NCBI GenBank assembly: GCA_036741235.1 | Contig: DAINSQ010000129.1 | Location: 1 to 13,144, forward strand | DNA from: JABWBR01 sp036741235 | GTDB lineage: Bacteria > Bacteroidota > Bacteroidia > Chitinophagales > Saprospiraceae | Length of the DNA stretch: 13,144 bases | Direction of reading: 5' to 3' | In this document: positions 9,401-13,144 of the stretch, in pieces | Position numbering within the stretch: the first letter of the stretch is position 1 | Layout of the letters: every line of letters starts with the position of its first letter | The notes under the pieces: generated by a model | What the model saw: only the letters and a program-made list of their open reading frames with translations | What the model was told of the DNA's origin: nothing | Databases searched by the model: none | Position numbers and translations under genes: made by a program

Positions 9401-10154
9401 CTTTAGCACGCCCACTCAGGACGCGCACAGCGCCGTATACCGTACGCTTTGCGGCAACGGCTCAATCACGGCCCGCGTGGCCAACCTGAATGCTACGGGC
9501 GGTTTTGCCGGGATTTTCATTCGCGAAAGCCTGGCCCCCGGCGCCAGAAAGGCCGTATTGAAAACGCAACTGAATACGCTGGTCCACCGCGATGTACGCA
9601 ATGCGAACAACGGCCCCACCAACACACAGCAATACCCCGTGCCGCAGGGCCCGCAGTGGCTGCGCATCAACAGAAACGGCAATGTTTTCACTTTCTTCAC
9701 TTCGCTTGACGGCGTGCTGTGGAACCTGCGTGGTACGTCAAGTGTAACTATGCCCAACTGCGTACTGGTGGGTATTTTTACAGAAAGTATCAACGTGAAT
9801 ACCGTCACCGCCGCCCAGTTCGACAACGTAAGCGTAAGCGGTAATGCCGCACTGGCAGGAACCGACAACGCTTCTACCGCTCAAGGCTTCGAATCATTAT
9901 CCGAAGAGTTGTCCTTCGACATCTTCCCCAACCCCACCAACGGCCAGGTGCAGTTGCAGTGGTACGGGACGATAGACAAGCAGGCGACGATACGGATTTT
10001 CAACAGCATGGGCCAACAGGTGCTGCAACGCGAAGTGATGACCGCCGCTACGGAAACGCTGGATTTGTCGGCCCTGGCGCCGGGTATTTACCTGGTGAAA
10101 GCACAGGTGGAAGGGGGCAAGCCGGCAGTGAGACGGGTGGTTGTCGGGGAGTGA
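3435..10154 (+). CDS. Giant multimodular secreted alpha-amylase (GH13) with T9SS sorting domain
   Basis: The start at 3435 gives 2239 residues with a clean signal peptide (basic K11/R13, hydrophobic 14-28, cleavage near S32-Q33). Order: GH13 catalytic barrel and C domain (about 33-550); a small domain with a GDQVAV...GQVVGIGRI motif (about 570-680), of a kind seen in Bacteroidota extracellular proteins; module A1 (716-807); B1 (812-1029); A2, A3, A4 (1035-1312); B2 (1318-1533); five HYR/Ig-like repeats (1537-1955); a concanavalin-like module (1956-2135); and a T9SS type A sorting domain (2161-2239). Expected activity is endo-cleavage of alpha-1,4-glucans such as starch or glycogen, outside the cell or on its surface. 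Ordinary bacterial alpha-amylases have roughly 450-700 residues, so about three quarters of this protein is non-catalytic. The GH39-like gene follows 128 bases later on the same strand. The GH13 call is firm; substrate preference and the role of the modules are inferred. Confidence 0.93.
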   Translation: MNWQQLHNQQKQRLGLLAAALFLLLWCAPLKSQDVVMQGFYWNTHPGDVTNTTTGGIWWDTLALMAPQLAGAGFQTVWTPPPTKGFAGPWDMGYGPYDYFDLGEFNSKGSIRTRHGSRAQLNAMITAMHNNGLIVMADVVLNHRGGADAQAPYQVGGGTGFTVFTPPSGRMNGGPQHFHPNFFHPDQNPDYHNPIFFEDICYFNEGDAFPPTNTNGSPGSWYFGAPGVTQIGSFGDSLIMWGRWLMNEVGFDEIRLDAVKHIEPDYLAKFIVETKNGNQPYTLGEFFDYNTGAIAFYHNAVENSNNSGTKKANMAMYDFPLRGTLKFIFDNNANGSADLYQLLGNAGLIWGGGFSGFDVFTWLDSHDTDRTGYVGDGTGCQIPFGGSCLKLQTENDHHPIFSEKEDMGYPLLMAMEGRPMVFWKDWYWYGLSKHIKWQMALREATATGTSNHIQQMNGDWPTDAPFDFDNNGNNMFAMRRNGHTSGASDGMVLGLNDHPSKTHGVEVNTPFTNKYLKDYSDGFMFESSYAGNNSKALIKAKPRDYSWYAPTGLYPAPPDAGAGHFQMDATPGGCPHFIALRVADAANFMVNGAPIQNGDQVAVKNAAGQVVGIGRIGQGFAWDGQHDMIIEVLGAPASNGMADNEIFRIFVYDASLGTEKEVGSLEYGPAGQAFAFLPDRPQSPNRTGNVSATTNALGAFDCNGISLLTAFDTDGCSIYAISAGPQGECNAEANSYSQTILVYYVNQPASGQLVVNGVNYPVTGSPQTIVFTGLLADGAPVDVDAYFSADNSCQATFNSVFTAPASCTTFFDCGASNASATAYDNGWQSGDDDGDGFGAWTLVNSGPNAGYFVFTSTQNGNGDSNSDGDVDTGAPGEAWGMYANSGNVSNAVRPFDSPLTPGSTFSIKMDNGWIETGGAVGFGLRDASGNNRMEFYFRAGQSNYKINDNAGETDTGLGFSDEGLTVEFTLLTATTYELVVTRLEGGSYTHSGALINPGGGQPIAQVRLFNSNAGFDSPRNAYFNNLEVCVPVDPCVISNLTAGAQGDCDPETNHYSQQVTVTFENAPSIGQLVVNGQYFPIGVSPQTVTLTGLNSNGQTVDVTAYFSAIPSCTFTAEELFTAPASCLPCEIVSVSAGTQSDCENDTYSQQITVTYENQPAGGSLIVNGQSFAILGSPQTVELTGLAADGEPVDVAVSFSADEGCTYFAEGLFTAPNPCPPCDIIAITAGAQTGCVAQTNSYTQTLVVTYVINNPSGFLIVNGQYYPITGSPQTIILAGLTADGAPVNVSASFSGDPDCAYFAEALFTAPASCADEGQCQSDAAAAGVYNDGWTSGDNSGAGFGPWQLSTSGPNAGHFVFTSTQNGDGDSNQDGDIDTGGEAWGLYANSGNVSNAVRPFVQPMAPGDLLNFRFDNGWIEPGGTVGFGLQNAGGQNLLEFYFAGGSPNYTVADFNGARATGIGFSDEGFAISIILIDNNTYELYVSRLSDNFTQVYSGLLMNGGGDKVPARIRFFNANAGFSSERNAYVNSLSICRLCNVAPSIVCGEVTALLNPTTNTATVNAGQLGEAMGCGPFSLLVNGQPSLTFDCDDLGPRQVVVTAEDINDQMAQCNATIIVAENVPPTVYCKPATIYLNSMGNVTLMPEQVFLNGTDNCGTVTPLSVSPNTFTCANLGNQTVTLTAVDGYANTATCIATVTVADNTQPTITPPATATVYRGAGCSYNAAPAVTGMPIVGDNCGSNLMPTYTDAFTSGNCTGALVITRTWMVNDGNGNSNSAVQTINVLDQTAPTFSTLPAGASAACGNNAAFNQWLANRGGAVATDNCSAVSWLTPQMLNSTDGCGNTGCFTYLFTAVDACGNPASASATFCFTDNTPPTPVCRNTTVYVGANGIYNLQNADVLDIEGSFDNCGSFQVTQIQPASVSCAQVGATIPVTVTVADECGNSATCTAQVTVAENTSLPAPWQHGIVGGYTGTGTYAGCYNNFYLTANGFSTPTQDAHSAVYRTLCGNGSITARVANLNATGGFAGIFIRESLAPGARKAVLKTQLNTLVHRDVRNANNGPTNTQQYPVPQGPQWLRINRNGNVFTFFTSLDGVLWNLRGTSSVTMPNCVLVGIFTESINVNTVTAAQFDNVSVSGNAALAGTDNASTAQGFESLSEELSFDIFPNPTNGQVQLQWYGTIDKQATIRIFNSMGQQVLQREVMTAATETLDLSALAPGIYLVKAQVEGGKPAVRRVVVGE
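3531..5085 (+). other. GH13 alpha-amylase catalytic domain
   Basis: Four conserved GH13 regions are visible (residues counted from 3435). Region I is D138-VVLN-H143. Region II is R255-L-D257-AVKH, with nucleophile D257. Region III is LGE285F, with acid/base E285. Region IV is DSH366D367, with transition-state-stabilising D367. The opening (VMQGFYWN, WTPPPTKG, DMGYGPYDYFDLGEF) and the segment around VFWKDWYWYGL resemble the GH13_5-type liquefying amylases, although the subfamily is not certain. Region IV has Ser where most relatives have Asn (NHD). The catalytic set is complete, so activity is expected. The domain borders are approximate. Confidence 0.88.
5580..7370 (+). repeat. Module A: four ~92-residue Cys-containing repeats in the amylase
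   Basis: Copies lie at 5580-5855 (A1), 6537-6812 (A2), 6819-7088 (A3) and 7095-7370 (A4), each 90-92 codons. Each has four cysteines at matching places: the first residue, the GEC/GDC-type site about 12 residues in, a late (S/G/D)-C, and the last residue. Shared words are YSQ/YTQ, VNG..(Y/F), GSPQT and LFTAP. The pattern suggests a secreted beta-sandwich held by two disulfides. The DNA copies are clearly diverged, so the duplications are not very recent. I do not recognise a named family. A1 is separated from A2-A4 by module B1. Confidence 0.8.
5868..6521 (+). repeat. Module B1: ~218-residue beta-rich domain, possible Ca-binding
   Basis: It is the first of two copies. It starts near YDNGWQSGDD, contains an acidic loop with D863, N865, D867, D869 and D871 that looks like a calcium site, then WGMYANSGNVSNAVRPF, a DNGWIETGG segment, FGLRDASGN, EFYFRAGQ, GFSDEG and LFNSNAGF. 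The arrangement of short beta strands suggests a lectin-like or jelly-roll fold, possibly a glycan-binding module; this is inference. Similar domains occur in other large extracellular bacterial proteins, but no function can be read here. Confidence 0.7.
7386..8033 (+). repeat. Module B2: second copy of the beta-rich domain
   Basis: It matches B1 along its whole length (YNDGWTSGDN, WGLYANSGNVSNAVRPF, DNGWIEPGG, FGLQNAGGQN, EFYFAGGS, GFSDEG, FFNANAGF). The acidic loop is kept as D1368, N1370, D1372, D1374 and D1376. Conservation of these acidic positions while surrounding residues differ supports a real metal site. It follows A4 directly and precedes the HYR/Ig-like block. Confidence 0.7.
8043..9299 (+). 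repeat. Five HYR/Ig-like repeats in the amylase
   Basis: Five units of 81-86 codons lie at 8043-8291, 8292-8534, 8535-8789, 8790-9047 and 9048-9299. Typical features are a P-P/T-x start, DNCG or DNCS near the middle, a C..(L/V)G...VT(V)T(A)xD segment, then G-N-x-A-T-C and an ending V(T/A)V(A)(E/D)N. This is the pattern of HYR-type Ig-fold repeats found in many Bacteroidota surface and secreted proteins, where they act as spacers or adhesion modules. The paired cysteines suggest one disulfide per unit. Confidence 0.75.
9300..9842 (+). other. Concanavalin-like module before the sorting domain
   Basis: About 180 residues (1956-2135) begin PAPWQHGIVGG and include GNGSITARVANLN, GFAGIFIRESLAPGARKA, WLRINRNGNVFTFFTSLDG and QFDNVSVSG. 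This is the pattern of DUF1349/laminin-G-like beta-sandwich domains, often seen at the end of secreted carbohydrate-active proteins, where the (F/Y)xSxDGxxW motif is typical. A carbohydrate-binding role is possible but not shown. Confidence 0.6.
9915..10154 (+). other. T9SS type A C-terminal sorting domain of the amylase
   Basis: The last 79 residues have the standard features of the Por secretion-tail family: FDIFPNPTNG at the start, IRIFNSMGQQVL in the middle, LDLSALAPGIYLVKAQ, and a short basic end (RRVVVGE). Such domains direct Sec-exported proteins through the type IX system across the outer membrane and are usually removed, the cargo being released or attached to lipopolysaccharide. Most of this DNA is duplicated in the next gene. 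Confidence 0.93.
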
Positions 10155-10171
10155 GGGTGAGAGGGGGTGAG
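9943..10171 (+). repeat. Copy 1 of a 229-bp near-identical 3'-end duplication
   Basis: It aligns without gaps to 11919-12147 (offset 1976). The only difference is T at 9963 against A at 11939, changing Tyr to Asn. The 208 bases 9964-10171 are identical. The identity covers most of the sorting domain, the stop codon and 17 bases of non-coding sequence, then fades through a similar G-rich and TTTGAT-rich tract. The catalytic regions upstream are unrelated. Confidence 0.95.
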
Positions 10172-10198
10172 TGTGAGAGGGTGAGATCTTTGATTGTT

Positions 10199-10278
10199 GA
10201 TGTTTGATTTTTGATGTTGGATGGTTGAGGATTGATGATTAATTTCAATTACACATTCAGCATCAAAAATCAATCATC
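10199..10278. terminator. Long AT-rich hairpin between the two glycosidase genes
   Basis: Arms 10199-10223 and 10254-10278 pair over 25 positions: 22 Watson-Crick, two G-U, one mismatch, with a 30-base loop. The arms are built from GATTTTTGATG-type words. It may end the amylase transcript, although the T-run expected of a simple intrinsic terminator is absent. Its right arm ends 4 bases before the start codon of the next gene, so it could instead affect translation there. Confidence 0.55.
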
Positions 10279-10282
10279 AGAC

Positions 10283-12130
10283 ATGAATTTGAGCGTTCAA
10301 TTCTTATTATTGGGTACCGTGCTATTGAGCGGTATTCAATACCCGGGGGCGCAAACCTCCATACAAGTGCAGGTAAATGCGGGGGCATCTACCGGTAGCA
10401 TAGCGCCGTTGTGGGGCGACCACTACGAAATGCACCTATTGTATGGGCAGGGGCGCAATCCATTTTACGAAGGGCCTCACCAGTCGATTATCAATGACCC
10501 GGCATTTGTGCCGGCCATGCAGCAATTGCGGCCCAGGTTTATCAGGGTATCCATTGGCAGAGCCGATTCGCCGCCGGACACCAATTATTATTCAACCAAT
10601 ACGAGTATCTTGCGGCAATTGCCCTGTGAATTCTACCGGGGGGGCAACAGCATGGCCGAGGCGGAAGACGACACAAACTACCACTTCGGCTACCTCGATT
10701 CATTGCTGCAAACCGTATACAACACCGGCGCCGAGCCTTTTCTATCGCTCGACTTCATGCCTTTTACCCTCAGCAGCGATACGACTCCCACGCCGCCCAA
10801 CCCTTTTATTCACTATCTGGCTTTCAACAATAGCATCCGCAACGCTCCGCCTGCCGATAATGCCGTTTTTGGGCGTGTTTTTTATAAATTGATCAAACAC
10901 TGTTACGAGCAATTCGGTACCAGGTATTTTGAATTCTGGAACGAACCCGACCAGTATTCGCTGTTTTACTGGAGCGGCACTGCACAACAGTTGTACGAAG
11001 CCTATGCCGCCCTTGCCGCCCAGATAAACGCCGACCCGGCGCTAAGCCCCAATATCCAGTTCGGCGGGTGCAGTTTTGCCTTTGGGGTATTGTTCAATAC
11101 CTTTCCCATCGACTTTTTTCAGCGTATCCAGTTGAATAACACCCGCATGGATTTTATCTCTTTCCATCCCTACAGCGACCAGGGCGCCGGTTACGACGGC
11201 GAGCGGGTAGCCATTGCCGACCAGTGGAGGCTCAACTACAAACCCGGCGCTGCCCTCATCAACGCAGAATGGGGCCGCCTCGACGCCAACGCGCTCGACC
11301 CCGACTATGGCCTCTGGGGCGACCTCGACTATGGTCTGACGCGCGCAAAAGCCTGGATCGACATGCTCGACCGCCGGGTCGCCATGGCCCACCAAGCCGT
11401 TTTATTTGATGACGACGGCAGCAACGACAGCTTTGAAAGCCTGGGCATGTTTCAGGTAGACCCCTTCCGCCCCAAACCTTCGGCTTATGTTGTGTACAAT
11501 ATGAACAAACTTAACGATACGCCCCATCGATTACAGGTTTCAGCCGGCGCGGGCCATGCAGCTTTGGCGGGTATCAACGATAGCCAGGATCGCATTGTAA
11601 TCGCCCTGCCGGCCGACAAACCCCTTGCCGCCGAAAATACGGTGCAACTCGTCGTGAGCAACCTGCCCTGGGGCGCGGCCCAGTTTTACGCTTACCGCTA
11701 TGAACTCACCGAATCATCTTTTGAGGAAGGCGTAGTTTTTAACCTGACCCACAGTACTTCCGCATCCGGCGCTACATTTATTGACAATCTGACTTATGCC
11801 GCCGACGGCAACAGCGGCCGACTGATTCTGTGGGAGTTGTCGCTTAATCCTGTTTCCGGCCTGCCCGCCGACTTCCCTGAATTACCCGCGTTTGCCGTGT
11901 TCCCCAACCCCGCCAATAGCCAGGTGCAGTTGCAGTGGAACGGGACGATAGACAAGCAGGCGACGATACGGATTTTCAACAGCATGGGCCAACAGGTGCT
12001 GCAACGCGAAGTGATGACCGCCGCTACGGAAACGCTGGATTTGTCGGCCCTGGCGCCGGGTATTTACCTGGTGAAAGCACAGGTGGAAGGGGGCAAGCCG
12101 GCAGTGAGACGGGTGGTTGTCGGGGAGTGA
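10283..12130 (+). CDS. Secreted GH39-like glycoside hydrolase with T9SS sorting domain
   Basis: The ATG at 10283 gives 615 residues starting with a typical signal peptide (hydrophobic 7-18, cleavage near A23-Q24); an upstream in-frame ATG at 10232 would place 17 polar residues ahead of it. The central domain is a clan GH-A (beta/alpha)8 barrel. YFEFWNE221PDQ is the acid/base motif on strand 4, and INAE329WG is the likely nucleophile on strand 7. FISFHPYSD lies between them, and SLGMFQVDPF...SAYVVYNMNKL follows. This is most like GH39 (beta-xylosidase and alpha-L-iduronidase family), but it could belong to a related GH-A family, and the substrate is uncertain. A beta-rich domain (about 415-522) follows, then the sorting domain from about residue 536 (FAVFPNPANS) to the end. 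Export by Sec then T9SS is expected. It lies 128 bases behind the amylase gene and no promoter is seen between them. Confidence 0.85.
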   Translation: MNLSVQFLLLGTVLLSGIQYPGAQTSIQVQVNAGASTGSIAPLWGDHYEMHLLYGQGRNPFYEGPHQSIINDPAFVPAMQQLRPRFIRVSIGRADSPPDTNYYSTNTSILRQLPCEFYRGGNSMAEAEDDTNYHFGYLDSLLQTVYNTGAEPFLSLDFMPFTLSSDTTPTPPNPFIHYLAFNNSIRNAPPADNAVFGRVFYKLIKHCYEQFGTRYFEFWNEPDQYSLFYWSGTAQQLYEAYAALAAQINADPALSPNIQFGGCSFAFGVLFNTFPIDFFQRIQLNNTRMDFISFHPYSDQGAGYDGERVAIADQWRLNYKPGAALINAEWGRLDANALDPDYGLWGDLDYGLTRAKAWIDMLDRRVAMAHQAVLFDDDGSNDSFESLGMFQVDPFRPKPSAYVVYNMNKLNDTPHRLQVSAGAGHAALAGINDSQDRIVIALPADKPLAAENTVQLVVSNLPWGAAQFYAYRYELTESSFEEGVVFNLTHSTSASGATFIDNLTYAADGNSGRLILWELSLNPVSGLPADFPELPAFAVFPNPANSQVQLQWNGTIDKQATIRIFNSMGQQVLQREVMTAATETLDLSALAPGIYLVKAQVEGGKPAVRRVVVGE

Positions 12131-12147
12131 GGGTGAGAGGGGGTGAG
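11919..12147 (+). repeat. Copy 2 of the 229-bp near-identical 3'-end duplication
   Basis: This is the partner of 9943-10171, with one mismatch in 229 bases. Just upstream, the FPNP-coding stretch differs at several bases between the genes, so a border of the recent exchange lies close to 11919. Codons in the block (AAG, ACG, CGG, ATA) look different from the AAA, ACC, CGC and ATC preferred in the upstream part of each gene, judged by eye. Confidence 0.95.
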
Positions 12148-12153
12148 AGTGGG
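12122..12153 (+). other. Potential G-quadruplex overlapping the stop codon
   Basis: Four G-runs (12122-12125, 12131-12133, 12139-12143, 12151-12153) with loops of 5, 5 and 7 bases meet the common G3+N1-7 rule. The TGA stop (12128-12130) is in the first loop. In the first gene copy the fourth run is further away (11-base loop), so the motif is not canonical there. Confidence 0.45.
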
Positions 12154-12181
12154 AGGGTGAGATTTTTGATTTTTGATGTTT

Positions 12182-12238
12182 GATGTTGGATGCTGGATTA
12201 TTAATGAGTTAATCATAATCAATTCAGCATCCGACATT
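12182..12238. terminator. Hairpin between convergent genes
   Basis: Arms 12182-12198 and 12222-12238 pair over 17 positions (14 Watson-Crick, 3 G-U) around a 23-base loop. It lies between the ends of the rightward GH39-like gene and the leftward membrane-protein gene, where a two-way terminator is expected. It shares the GATGTTGGATG wording with the hairpin at 10199-10278. Confidence 0.5.
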
Positions 12239-12255
12239 CATACTGCGGCATATTG

Positions 12256-12732
12256 TCATGGCCATAGGGCTGCTAACCTTACCCAGGCTACGGCGGCCAG
12301 CGCCAGCAGGTAGCACACTACGGCGGCGACCAAAAAGGCGTATTTGCGCCGCACCACGCGGGTATGCATAGCCTGGATAGACTCCGACGATTGGGTCACG
12401 TAGCGGTAGCGGAAGGGAAACACCACCAGCAGGGCTGCAGTGAGCGACAGCACCCACAGGCCGATGCCTGCAGCCAGCAGAAAAGGGGCATACGCATCGG
12501 GCGCCGCAGGCGCGCCGGCGGGATCGGGAGATTTAAAAAAATCGTTATCGATAGTCAACGTAAGCGTAAGGGCTATGGCGCCGCTTAGAAACTTGGCGGC
12601 TTCTTCCAGCCGCTGGGGGGCGCCCTCTACGGTATTGCGGTGGTAGGCCCGCCACGCCGCCGCCGCCGGATGCTCCGGCGCACCCTGAATTACTACCGGT
12701 ATACCGGGTTTTTCCTGTTCCATACTCCCCAT
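12256..12732 (-). CDS. Small membrane protein of unknown function
   Basis: The 158-residue product has a soluble N-terminal part with HPAAAAWRAYHRNTVEGAPQRLEEAAKFLSG, then hydrophobic stretches at about 82-107 and 131-155. A weaker one lies at 50-61. A basic segment (RYRYVTQSSESIQAMHTRVVRRK, about 108-130) separates the two strong segments. The layout suggests a protein with two, perhaps three, membrane passes. I recognise no family. An ATG three codons further in (12723) could be the start instead. It follows the TPR gene on the same strand after 65 bases, so co-transcription is plausible. Confidence 0.7.
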   Translation of the reverse strand: MGSMEQEKPGIPVVIQGAPEHPAAAAWRAYHRNTVEGAPQRLEEAAKFLSGAIALTLTLTIDNDFFKSPDPAGAPAAPDAYAPFLLAAGIGLWVLSLTAALLVVFPFRYRYVTQSSESIQAMHTRVVRRKYAFLVAAVVCYLLALAAVAWVRLAALWP

Positions 12733-12740
12733 GTTTTAAT

Positions 12741-12797
12741 AAACGACTTAAAAATCATCAAAAATCATTCAACATCAAAAATCCAACATCAGAAACA
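12741..12797 (-). repeat. GATTTTTGATG-type direct repeats between two leftward genes
   Basis: Read leftward this spacer is a run of degenerate copies of GATGTTGGATTTTTGATG. These are the same words found after the two glycosidase genes, and again they come directly after a stop codon in the direction of transcription. Here they form direct repeats, not a clear hairpin. The 65-base spacer shows no -7 box. Confidence 0.6.
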
Positions 12798-13144
12798 TTA
12801 TTCCATTTGCGACAGCAAATCTTTCACCCGGTCCTCGCCGAGTTGATCGACAATGGCCTCTAAATATTGCATAGAGACCTTTGCATTCGGCGACCCAATC
12901 TGGTCAAAAATAGCGTAGGCCAGGTACAATTTGGGAAGTGCCGCTTCCAACTGTTCCTGATCAAACAGCATAGCGCCCATATTGTGAAGCGTAGTAGCCA
13001 TTCCCATGCGGTCGCCGATTTCCTGCCTTATTTTTAAACTTTGTTCCAGATAGCGCAAGGCCGTGGCATAGTCGCCTTGCGCATCATAAATCTGACTGAT
13101 GTTATTGAGGGTGGTTCCTTCGCCCTGACGGTCGCCGATTTCCT
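12798..13144 (-). CDS. TPR-repeat protein, 5' part outside the window
   Basis: The reading frame is open to the window edge and shows the last 114 full codons, ending at TAA. The visible part contains tetratricopeptide repeats of about 40 residues with the words QEIGDR, TTLNNISQIYDAQGDYATALRYLEQSLKIR and TTLHNMG. These are characteristic of the TPR_12-type repeats used as protein-interaction scaffolds, often in front of CHAT, kinase or regulator domains. Here the repeats form the C-terminal end, so any effector domain would be upstream, beyond 13144. The TTG at 13058 is an internal Leu codon, not the start. A 16-base stretch repeats at 120-base spacing (13009-13024 and 13129-13144), matching the 40-residue repeat unit. 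Confidence 0.85.
   Translation of the reverse strand, partial: EIGDRQGEGTTLNNISQIYDAQGDYATALRYLEQSLKIRQEIGDRMGMATTLHNMGAMLFDQEQLEAALPKLYLAYAIFDQIGSPNAKVSMQYLEAIVDQLGEDRVKDLLSQME

Noticed and set aside
13056..13058. TTG start of the TPR gene
   Set aside because: The frame is open to the window edge and the preceding 28 codons continue the TPR pattern, so the gene begins outside the window.

Overview
The window looks like chromosomal DNA of a Bacteroidota bacterium, most likely from the Saprospiria (Lewinella/Haliscomenobacter-like). The reasons are two giant or large secreted enzymes that end in type IX secretion (T9SS) type A sorting domains, Cys-anchored lipoproteins, -7 boxes of the Bacteroidota form TAnnTTTG, and intergenic simple-sequence palindromes. 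The taxonomic placement is inferred from these traits; no rRNA or tRNA gene is present.

Layout. Positions 1-1281 hold a leftward pair: a putative lipoprotein with a lipocalin-like fold, followed by an esterase-family alpha/beta hydrolase. A heptanucleotide-repeat hairpin lies just beyond the esterase stop. Divergently, 1401-3014 hold queG (epoxyqueuosine reductase, tRNA modification) and, 6 bases later, a GDSL/SGNH-type esterase lipoprotein. Positions 3015-3434 have no gene but contain short direct and tandem repeats, a good promoter match and a long leader.

The centre is 3435-10154, one 2239-residue secreted protein. It has an N-terminal GH13 alpha-amylase domain, then two kinds of repeated module in the order A1-B1-A2-A3-A4-B2, five HYR/Ig-like repeats, a concanavalin-like module and a T9SS C-terminal domain. 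Next, 10283-12130 encodes a second T9SS-exported enzyme with a GH39-like (clan GH-A) catalytic domain. Together they suggest extracellular or surface-bound polysaccharide breakdown. No SusC/SusD pair, transporter or regulator is visible, so this is not a complete classical PUL within the window.

The most striking observation is at the DNA level. The 3' ends of the two glycosidase genes share 229 bp with one mismatch, running from inside the sorting domain to 17 bp past the stop codon, whereas the catalytic parts are unrelated. This points to recent duplication or gene conversion of a sorting-tag cassette. Each copy is followed by a G-rich stretch and then a TTTGATTTTTGATG-type palindrome.

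The right end (12256-13144) is leftward: the 3' part of a TPR-repeat gene cut by the window edge, then a small membrane protein of unknown function. I found no CRISPR array, transposase, prophage, defence system or biosynthetic cluster.
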